Below the pieces are notes generated by a model. It had not been told where the DNA came from, searched no databases, and saw only the letters and a program-made list of their open reading frames with translations. A stretch of 64,000 nucleotides of DNA from Pedobacter quisquiliarum (GTDB lineage: Bacteria > Bacteroidota > Bacteroidia > Sphingobacteriales > Sphingobacteriaceae): NCBI RefSeq assembly GCF_014642175.1, contig NZ_BMIL01000002.1, forward strand, positions 62,001 through 126,000, given 5' to 3'. The translations under genes and the position numbers were made by a program. Below are positions 27,291 to 33,707 of the stretch, piece after piece (positions within the stretch are counted from its first letter, which is position 1; every line of letters starts with the position of its first letter).

Positions 27291-27713
27291 TTAAAATGGT
27301 ATATCTCCGTTGATGTCGTTCGTACCTGAAAAATCATGTTCCGCTTTCGGTGCAGCAGCGGCAGGTGCCGGGCTTTCGAAGTCACTTTTACGACCAAGCA
27401 GGGTAAAGTTCTCCGCCACCACTTCAGTCACATATTTCTTTACTTTTTCACGGTCTTCAAAGGTGCGCGTTCGTAGTTTCCCCTCTATGTACACCAGCTT
27501 CCCTTTGGTTAAATACTTCGAAGCGACTTCAGCTAAGCCCCGCCAAAGCACGATGTTATGCCATTCAGTTTGTTCTACGCGTTTTCCGTCTTTGTTATAA
27601 CTTTCAGAGGTGGCCAGGGGAAAACTTGCAACAGTAACGCCGCCATCTAAATGCCGGACTTCAGGATCTTTGCCTAAATGTCCCACTAAAATTACCTTAT
27701 TGATACCTGACAT
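27291..27713 (-). CDS. ssb: Single-stranded DNA-binding protein
   Basis: Coats single-stranded DNA during replication and repair and recruits partners through its acidic tip. The 140-residue protein has an N-terminal OB fold (VILVGHLGKDPEVRHLDGG, EWHNIVLWRGLAE, YIEGKLRTRT), a short Ala/Pro-rich linker and the C-terminal tip GDIPF. It lies 4 bp after mutY on the same strand, followed by a strong terminator. The linker is short compared with E. coli Ssb. Confidence 0.96.
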   Translation of the reverse strand: MSGINKVILVGHLGKDPEVRHLDGGVTVASFPLATSESYNKDGKRVEQTEWHNIVLWRGLAEVASKYLTKGKLVYIEGKLRTRTFEDREKVKKYVTEVVAENFTLLGRKSDFESPAPAAAAPKAEHDFSGTNDINGDIPF

Positions 27714-27717
27714 GGAC

Positions 27718-28770
27718 TTATAATTTGGTTAGATAAAATTTAACAAAGTCGTTGATGACATTTGGCTTGGGCACCTCCATTGCGGCCGCCCTACTGAGCC
27801 ATTTAAAACTTGCCGTACTATTAAAGTTAGGGATATTATTGTCTAAAGCAAAGAACTGTACATATATTATTTGGTGCGTAAGTACATGTTTCTTGTTTAT
27901 CATAGGACGCAAAAGCGGGCTAAAGCCAAACAGTTCAGCGGTCTTCTGCGCAAATTCTTCCGGCACGGCATAGTGCTCGGCGGAGGTCTCCACCAATGGG
28001 AAATCGTAAAGCTGCTGCCAGATGTCGCCGGCAGCTCTTTGCTTCATCAGCACCTGTCCGTTATGCTCTGCTACGAAGTAGTTGAAATGGCGCACGCGCT
28101 TCGCGCCAGGCTTCAGTTTCATCGGCAGCAAATGCACCTGCTGGTGATTGTAGGCAAAGCAATCCGGCCGAAGCGGACAGCTTTCGCAAAGCGGCGATTT
28201 CGGCTTGCATTGCAGGGCGCCAAACTCCATGATGGCCTGATTGTAAATCGAAGCATCCTGGCCCTGAACGAGCTCATCAGCAAGTGCTGAAAAGACCTTT
28301 TTACCTGCCGGGCTGTTTATGGGGGTATCCATGCCGTAATATCGGGCAAGTACGCGGAACACATTACCATCGAGCACGGCACGGGATTCGTTGGCCGCGA
28401 AGGAACTGATTGCAGCTGCCGTGTAATCACCTATTCCTTTAAGTTGGATCAAGGTATCGTACGCGGTGGGGAAAATGCCACCATGCAGCTCCATTACAGC
28501 CCTGGCGGTATGTAGCATGTTGCGACCACGGGAGTAATAGCCAAGGCCTTCCCAGAGTTTAAGCACCTCACTTTCAGTAGCTGCCGCGAAATCCTGCACC
28601 GTTGGGAAGGCTGCAAGAAAGCGGTTGAAGTAGGGTAAACCCTGTTCTACGCGGGTTTGCTGCAGGATTATTTCGGAGAGCCAAATAATGTAGGCATCAG
28701 ATGTATTCCTCCAGGGTAATTCACGTTTATTATTCAGATACCAGGCAATTATTTCCGGTTGAAAATTCAT
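27718..28770 (-). CDS. mutY: A/G-specific adenine glycosylase
   Basis: Removes adenine mispaired with 8-oxoguanine. The 350-residue protein has the helix-hairpin-helix LKGIGDYTAAAI, the catalytic Asp in AVLDGNVFRV, the catalytic Glu in SEIILQQTRVEQ, and the four-Cys iron-sulfur cluster with spacing C-x6-C-x2-C-x5-C. A C-terminal MutT-like domain (about 220-350) reads the 8-oxoguanine partner. It is upstream of ssb with a 4-bp gap, so probably one unit. Confidence 0.96.
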   Translation of the reverse strand: MNFQPEIIAWYLNNKRELPWRNTSDAYIIWLSEIILQQTRVEQGLPYFNRFLAAFPTVQDFAAATESEVLKLWEGLGYYSRGRNMLHTARAVMELHGGIFPTAYDTLIQLKGIGDYTAAAISSFAANESRAVLDGNVFRVLARYYGMDTPINSPAGKKVFSALADELVQGQDASIYNQAIMEFGALQCKPKSPLCESCPLRPDCFAYNHQQVHLLPMKLKPGAKRVRHFNYFVAEHNGQVLMKQRAAGDIWQQLYDFPLVETSAEHYAVPEEFAQKTAELFGFSPLLRPMINKKHVLTHQIIYVQFFALDNNIPNFNSTASFKWLSRAAAMEVPKPNVINDFVKFYLTKL

Positions 28771-28879
28771 GCTTGCAAAAGTACATGCTTATTAATACTT
28801 ATTTACAAAACTTGCATTCGGGTGATGCTTTAAACTTCAAATAAATGATCTTTTATTTTCCTATCTCGTTAAAAAGCAA

Positions 28880-28887
28880 TACTTTTG
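28880..28887 (+). promoter_or_regulatory. Candidate -7 element for the HU-TPR-small protein unit
   Basis: TACTTTTG matches TAnnTTTG, about 52 bases before the HU start. No TTG was found at the usual upstream distance. Confidence 0.45.
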
Positions 28888-28939
28888 CAACCCCAAAACA
28901 CTGATAAACATAACACACAATAAATTAATAATAACGAAT

Positions 28940-29245
28940 ATGACTAAGGCAGATATTATTACAGAAATATCAACAAAGACAGGAATTGAGAAAGTAGATG
29001 TGCAGGAAGCAGTTGAGGCTTTTTTCAAGGTAATCAAGAATAGCATGATCAGTGGCGAGAATGTATACGTCAGAGGTTTTGGAAGTTTTGTTGTAAAGAA
29101 ACGTGCACAAAAGACCGCTAGAAATATTTCTAAAAATACTGCGATCATTATCCCTGAGCATTTCGTACCAAGCTTTAAGCCGGCGAAAGTGTTCGTGGAA
29201 AAGGTAAAAAACAACTCTAAAAAAATCACCGCTGTAGAAGCTTAA
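28940..29245 (+). CDS. HU/IHF family DNA-binding protein
   Basis: A 101-residue histone-like protein that bends DNA and organises the nucleoid, usually as a dimer. The sequence has the family layout: N-terminal helices from MTKADIITEISTK, the central VYVRGFGSFVVKKR block, and beta-arm residues ARNISKNTAIIIPE followed by FKPAKVF, where the arm Pro that kinks DNA lies. The C-terminus is extended and Lys-rich. It starts a three-gene run with the TPR protein (6-bp gap) and the 29-residue basic protein. Confidence 0.92.
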   Translation: MTKADIITEISTKTGIEKVDVQEAVEAFFKVIKNSMISGENVYVRGFGSFVVKKRAQKTARNISKNTAIIIPEHFVPSFKPAKVFVEKVKNNSKKITAVEA

Positions 29246-29251
29246 TCAACT

Positions 29252-30112
29252 ATGTTAACAATCCGGACTAAACAAATTATTCTTATTTCAGCAGTGGTTC
29301 TGCTGGTTGCTTTTTTGTTTACCCGGGATATTAAAGGTTTGGTTAAAGCCAAGGAAGAGACCACCGCAGCACCTGCTGCAGGACCAATGCAGGCGGAAGC
29401 TGCTGAGATTAACATCGATCAGGTTTCAACTGTTGGTAAGAATTTAGTTGGCTCTGCGGTTGCGAAGGATATTACGACATTAGAGAACGAATTCAAGACA
29501 GCAGACGGCAATAAAAAGTTCAGCCTTGCGGCATCACTTGCTAAAAAGTGGGATGCGGTAGATCAACCTGTTCCAAGTGCATTGTACCTGGAAATGGTTG
29601 CACAGCAGGAAAAAACATTGGACAGCTGGCTTGCCGCTGGCGAGAAGCTGATGAAAGCATTTGATAACAGCAGAGACACCACATTGTTGCAGCCGCTGTT
29701 GCAAAAAGCAAATGCCTCATACAGTGCAGCTGTGGCTTTGGATTCTACGAATCTGGAAGCTAAAACAGGACTGGGCATAACAATCGTAAATGGTATGGGT
29801 ATGCCGATGCAAGGTATCGCCATGCTGATGGACGTTGTTAAGAAGGATCCGAAAAATCTTAAGGCAAACATGAGTTTAGGCATTTTTGCAATTAAGTCGG
29901 GACAGTTTGATAAAGCAATTGCAAGGTTTAATGACATCATTGCCATCCAAGCCTCACCAGATGCTTATTTCTACCTGGCAACGGCTTATGAGAGCTTAGG
30001 AAAAAACAAAGAAGCTATAGACGCTTATTTACAAAGTAAAAAGCTAGCTGGTAACCTTACCCTGTCGAAATTCATTGACAGAAAAGTTGCCGAGCTGCAA
30101 GAAAAAATTTAA
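29252..30112 (+). CDS. Membrane-anchored TPR protein
   Basis: A 286-residue protein with one N-terminal transmembrane helix (about residues 8-25, ILISAVVLLVAFLF), an Ala-rich linker, then helical tetratricopeptide-like repeats. AVALDSTNLEAKTGLGI and VVKKDPKNLKANMSLGIFAIKSGQFDKAIARFNDII show the TPR pattern. It is probably an inner-membrane protein with the repeats facing the periplasm or cytoplasm, and a scaffold role is likely. It is placed between HU and the tiny mS38-like ribosomal gene. Precise function unknown. Confidence 0.85.
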   Translation: MLTIRTKQIILISAVVLLVAFLFTRDIKGLVKAKEETTAAPAAGPMQAEAAEINIDQVSTVGKNLVGSAVAKDITTLENEFKTADGNKKFSLAASLAKKWDAVDQPVPSALYLEMVAQQEKTLDSWLAAGEKLMKAFDNSRDTTLLQPLLQKANASYSAAVALDSTNLEAKTGLGITIVNGMGMPMQGIAMLMDVVKKDPKNLKANMSLGIFAIKSGQFDKAIARFNDIIAIQASPDAYFYLATAYESLGKNKEAIDAYLQSKKLAGNLTLSKFIDRKVAELQEKI

Positions 30113-30147
30113 TCAACAGATTTTCAAAATATTAAACTTTAAAAATT

Positions 30148-30237
30148 ATGCCAAGCGGTAAAAAAAGAAAAAGACATAAAATGGCCACCCACAAACGCAA
30201 AAAACGTTTAAGAAAAAACAGACATAAGAAAAAATAA
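30148..30237 (+). CDS. 29-residue highly basic protein, mS38/AURKAIP1-COX24-like ribosomal candidate
   Basis: A short frame from ATG 30148 to TAA 30237 encodes 29 residues, 22 of them Lys, Arg or His; it starts MPSGKKRKRHKM and ends RHKKK. The basic pattern KRKKRLRKNRHKK resembles the COX24/AURKAIP1 domain of mitochondrial mS38 and the tiny basic ribosomal proteins of Bacteroidota and mycobacteria (from memory). Such proteins bind rRNA. It lies 35 bp after the TPR gene and just before a strong terminator, so it is probably the last gene of the HU unit. The gene is easily missed because of its size. Confidence 0.8.
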   Translation: MPSGKKRKRHKMATHKRKKRLRKNRHKKK

Positions 30238-30252
30238 TTTTCTTATTCCTTT

Positions 30253-30316
30253 TATACGCAACAACATAGATCAAGCATATTCATGGTCTATGTTGTTGCG
30301 TATAGTGTTTTATTTT
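30253..30316 (+). terminator. Long perfect-stem terminator after the small basic protein gene
   Basis: TATACGCAACAACATAGA (30253-30270) and TCTATGTTGTTGCGTATA (30287-30304) form an 18-bp perfect stem that extends by two more pairs. It is followed by a T-rich GTGTTTTATTTT stretch. It closes the HU-TPR-small protein unit and precedes rng. Confidence 0.85.
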
Positions 30317-30363
30317 CAGTCCATGTGTTTAATAAGGTATTTATACCTTGAAATCTCTAGCTT

Positions 30364-31914
30364 TTGGTAAAGGAATTAATTATCGATTCAGCTCCAACAG
30401 GAGTAACCATAGCTTTGATTGAAGACAAACACCTTGTAGAGCTTCATAAGGAACACATCAACAATAATTATGCTGTTGGCGACATTTATTTGGGCCGCAT
30501 AAAGAAGATTATGCCCGGCCTGAACGCGGCCTTTGTTGATGTGGGTTATGAAAAAGATGCTTTTCTGCATTATTTTGATCTAGGCCCTCAGGTGCAGTCT
30601 TTAATAAAGCTCACAAAAATTAAGCGGAATGGATCAGTTACTGGAAATTTACTCGATGATATCAAATTAGAACCAGATATAAATAAGGCTGGTAAAATAT
30701 CAGAAGTCGTTTTCAAAAATATGGTGGTGCCGGTTCAAATAGCTAAAGAACCTATTTCAACCAAGGGCCCCCGCCTGAGTTCTGATCTTTCCATCGCAGG
30801 CCGGTACATTGTATTGGTACCCTTTTCAAATGTGATCTCCATCTCCAAAAAGGTTAAGAGCAATACCGAACGTAATCGTCTTAAGAAGATTATTGAAAGT
30901 ATTAAACCTAAAAACTTTGGTGTGATCATCAGAACTGTTTCCGAAGGGAAAGGCGTTGCTGAACTACAAAAAGATTTAATGGACTCTGTTGCCAAATGGG
31001 AAAACTTCATGAAGAAGTTGCCAGATGCAGAGCCCTCAAAAAGAGTATGGGGTGAAATGGACCGTACATCAACGTTGATCCGTGATATTCTAAGTACAGA
31101 TTTCACCAACGTATATGTCAACGATCAGAACCTATACGAAGACATTAAGTCGTACGTGCATGAGATCTCTCCGGAAATGGAGAAAATTGTAAAGCATTAC
31201 AGACACAAAGAGCCCATCTTTGAGCATTTCGGGATCGAAAAGCAAATCAAGAATGGCTTCGGTAAAACCGTAAACCTGCCTGGTGGCGCCTACCTCGTGG
31301 TAGAACATACCGAAGCGTTGCACGTTATTGACGTGAACAGCGGTAACAGAACCGCAAGTAAGGAAAACCAGGAAGAGAATGCCCTACAGGTAAATAAAGA
31401 GGCTGCAAAAGAAATTGCCCGCCAACTTAGACTAAGAGATATGGGCGGTATTGTGGTGATCGATTTCATCGATATGCACAAACCCCTGAACAGGAAGATC
31501 CTGTTTGACGATTTACGGGAGCTGATGCAGCTAGACCGCGCCAAACACACCATCCTGCCTCCAAGTAAGTTTGGACTGGTTCAGATTACCCGCCAGCGGG
31601 TAAGACCTGAGATGAACATCGTGACAAGCGAAAAATGCCCTACTTGCGGTGGTACAGGGGAGATCAAAGCCAGCATCGTACTGATGGATGACATTGAAAA
31701 CAACCTGAACTACATCTTGCGGGAGCAAAATGAAAAGAACGTTACCTTGTGTGTACACCCATACATTGAAGCGTACATTAAAAAGGGGATTTATTCCCTG
31801 CAATGGAAATGGTTCTTCAAATTCGGTCAACGAATAAAGATCCGTGCAGTTTCCGCTTACAACCTAACCGAATTTCACATTCTTTCTTCTAAGGAAGAAG
31901 AGATCAAACTCTAA
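30364..31914 (+). CDS. rng: Ribonuclease E/G family protein (RNase G)
   Basis: Endoribonuclease that trims 5' ends of 16S rRNA and processes mRNA. The 516-residue protein has an S1-like N-terminal domain (LGRIKKIMPGLNAAFVDVGYEKDAFLHY), DVNSGNRT and DMGGIVVIDFIDM for the catalytic centre, and the zinc-link CPTCGGTG near residue 420. Start is TTG at 30364-30366: an in-frame TAG two codons upstream and no ATG until far into the conserved domain leave no other choice. A short palindrome AAGGTA-TTTA-TACCTT (30334-30349) sits just upstream. Preceded by one terminator and followed by another. Confidence 0.94.
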   Translation: MVKELIIDSAPTGVTIALIEDKHLVELHKEHINNNYAVGDIYLGRIKKIMPGLNAAFVDVGYEKDAFLHYFDLGPQVQSLIKLTKIKRNGSVTGNLLDDIKLEPDINKAGKISEVVFKNMVVPVQIAKEPISTKGPRLSSDLSIAGRYIVLVPFSNVISISKKVKSNTERNRLKKIIESIKPKNFGVIIRTVSEGKGVAELQKDLMDSVAKWENFMKKLPDAEPSKRVWGEMDRTSTLIRDILSTDFTNVYVNDQNLYEDIKSYVHEISPEMEKIVKHYRHKEPIFEHFGIEKQIKNGFGKTVNLPGGAYLVVEHTEALHVIDVNSGNRTASKENQEENALQVNKEAAKEIARQLRLRDMGGIVVIDFIDMHKPLNRKILFDDLRELMQLDRAKHTILPPSKFGLVQITRQRVRPEMNIVTSEKCPTCGGTGEIKASIVLMDDIENNLNYILREQNEKNVTLCVHPYIEAYIKKGIYSLQWKWFFKFGQRIKIRAVSAYNLTEFHILSSKEEEIKL

Positions 31915-31923
31915 AACAATAAC

Positions 31924-31953
31924 AAAAAGGGTATTCATCAGGATACCCTTTTT
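31924..31953 (+). terminator. Terminator of rng
   Basis: AAAAAGGGTAT (31924-31934) pairs with ATACCCTTTTT (31943-31953); the T run completes the signal. It separates rng from radA. Confidence 0.85.
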
Positions 31954-32010
31954 GCTTGCTGTACTTTTCCGGTTATTAATCTAAATTCGTAACAACTAAA
32001 TACTAAGCAA

Positions 32011-33387
32011 TTGGCTAAAGCTAAATCCTCCTATTTCTGCCAGAGCTGCGGTTATGAATCCGCAAAATGGCTCGGCAAATGCCCCTCATGCAGTCAATGG
32101 AACACCTTCGTTGAAGAGATCGTTGAAAAGAGCAGCGCTAAGGTTCCGTCCTGGAAGACCAGCTCCTCCACGCACCGCAGCAATGTGCCAAGTCAGGTGA
32201 GTACCATCGTCTCTTCTACAGAGAAGCGTTTGAGTACGAGCGACCAGGAACTAGACCGCGTACTTGGCGGCGGACTCGTAACAGGATCTGTGACGCTTAT
32301 TGGCGGGGAACCCGGCATCGGGAAATCGACCCTGATGTTACAGCTTGCGCTGAACATCGAGAACAAGAAGGTGCTCTATATTTCCGGCGAGGAAAGCGAG
32401 CAGCAGATTAAAATGCGTGCGGAGCGAATTACAAGTACGCCCCGGGCGGATTGTTATATCCTGACGGAAACGTCCACACAGAACATATTTAAGCAGATTG
32501 AGATCCTGGAACCAGAGATCATCATTGTTGACTCCATACAAACCTTGCACTCCGCCCATATCGATTCTACACCGGGCAGCGTGTCGCAGGTTCGGGAATG
32601 TACTGCGGAGCTTTTGCGTTTTGCAAAAGAGACGGATACCCCAGTGTTTCTGATCGGGCACATCACGAAAGATGGTGCGATTGCAGGGCCGAAAATCCTG
32701 GAGCACATGGTGGATACTGTACTGCAGTTTGAGGGCGACCGGCACCATGTTTACCGCATTTTGCGTTCGATTAAGAACAGGTTCGGTGCCGCAGCGGAGA
32801 TGGGCATTTATGCCATGAACAGCACTGGTTTGCGCGAGGTTTCTAATCCTTCGGAGATCCTGCTTTCGCAACGTGATGAAGAGCTGAGTGGCATTGCCAT
32901 TTCAGCCACTTTAGAGGGCGCAAGACCGATGTTAATCGAAACGCAGGCATTGGTGAGCATTGCAGCTTACGGAACGCCACAGCGCTCTGCTACGGGCTTC
33001 GACACCAGACGCATGAACATGTTACTTGCCGTGCTGGAAAAGCGTTGCGGCTTTAAGCTGAGCACACGCGATGTGTTCCTGAATATTGCGGGTGGTATTA
33101 AGGTGGAAGATCCGGCCATTGATTTGGCCATCATTGTGGCGATCATCTCTTCACATGAAGATATTCCCGTGAGCTCGAAGAACTGCTTTGCGGCGGAGGT
33201 GGGTTTATCTGGCGAGATTCGCGCAGTGAACCGCATAGATCAAAGAATTCTGGAAGCACAGAAACTGGGCTTTGATAAGATCTTCGTTTCCAAATTCAAC
33301 CTGAAAGGGCTGGTGATGGAGAAATACAGCATTGAGGTGATTGGCATCAGCAAAATCGAAGATGTATTATCCATTTTGTTTGGATAA
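32011..33387 (+). CDS. radA: DNA repair protein RadA
   Basis: Branch-migration helicase (Sms) that aids homologous recombination. The 458-residue protein has an N-terminal zinc finger with Cys at 10, 13, 24 and 27, Walker A GEPGIGKST at 99-107, the RadA-specific KNRFG motif in the middle, and a C-terminal Lon-like domain. The start is TTG at 32011-32013: an in-frame TAA lies seven codons upstream, no ATG intervenes, and the product begins MAKAKSSYFCQSCG as family members do. A stand-alone gene after the rng terminator. Confidence 0.95.
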   Translation: MAKAKSSYFCQSCGYESAKWLGKCPSCSQWNTFVEEIVEKSSAKVPSWKTSSSTHRSNVPSQVSTIVSSTEKRLSTSDQELDRVLGGGLVTGSVTLIGGEPGIGKSTLMLQLALNIENKKVLYISGEESEQQIKMRAERITSTPRADCYILTETSTQNIFKQIEILEPEIIIVDSIQTLHSAHIDSTPGSVSQVRECTAELLRFAKETDTPVFLIGHITKDGAIAGPKILEHMVDTVLQFEGDRHHVYRILRSIKNRFGAAAEMGIYAMNSTGLREVSNPSEILLSQRDEELSGIAISATLEGARPMLIETQALVSIAAYGTPQRSATGFDTRRMNMLLAVLEKRCGFKLSTRDVFLNIAGGIKVEDPAIDLAIIVAIISSHEDIPVSSKNCFAAEVGLSGEIRAVNRIDQRILEAQKLGFDKIFVSKFNLKGLVMEKYSIEVIGISKIEDVLSILFG

Positions 33388-33600
33388 AAGGGGCAGGCAA
33401 CTTGAATTATTATCTACATGTTGGGGAATTTGATACCCAATGTGGAATGGCACTAGAAGTTGTGGCACATGCTTAAAGCTGTTTATAGTGCCTTTAAGGC
33501 GGTTTTTTGAAGATATTTAAACTTGGATCACAAATTGTCTATATCTAATTGTTCTAATCCAGAGGTGGGTTTTAACATAATTATAGGGATGATTAAAAAA

Positions 33601-33631
33601 CTTGTTACCGGAGGGTAACAGGTTTTTTTTT
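33601..33631 (+). terminator. Terminator-like hairpin, plus strand
   Basis: CTTGTTACC (33601-33609) pairs with GGTAACAGG (33614-33622), with one G-T pair, and is followed by nine T. An A run precedes it, so it may work both ways. It lies about 210 bp after radA. Confidence 0.7.
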
Positions 33632-33660
33632 GCGCCTGAATTTCTGGAATTTTTGGGCAT

Positions 33661-33684
33661 AAAAAAACCAGGCATTTGCCTGGT
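33661..33684 (-). terminator. Terminator of carB
   Basis: ACCAGGCA (33667-33674) pairs with TGCCTGGT (33677-33684); on the minus strand the T tract (33661-33667) follows. It lies 24 bp after the carB stop. Confidence 0.8.
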
Positions 33685-33707
33685 CTTGTATTTAGATTAA
33701 GAAGGAA

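Larger units (their letters stand above)
33388..33707. other. Intergenic region between radA and carB
   Basis: This 320-bp gap contains no coding sequence I can support. It has a short palindrome GCCTTTAAGGC at 33490-33500 followed by GGTTTTTT, a possible weak terminator of radA, and two further terminators at 33601-33631 and 33661-33684 listed separately. Confidence 0.5.

Noticed and set aside
28861-29229. Long minus-strand open frame opposite the HU gene
   Set aside because: It is the shadow of the HU coding frame: the plus-strand protein matches the HU family along its length, while the minus-strand translation shows no family and no promoter.
33601-33684. Riboswitch in the radA-carB gap
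   Set aside because: The two hairpins are simple GC stems followed by T tracts in opposite directions, as expected for back-to-back terminators; no aptamer-like conserved bases were seen.
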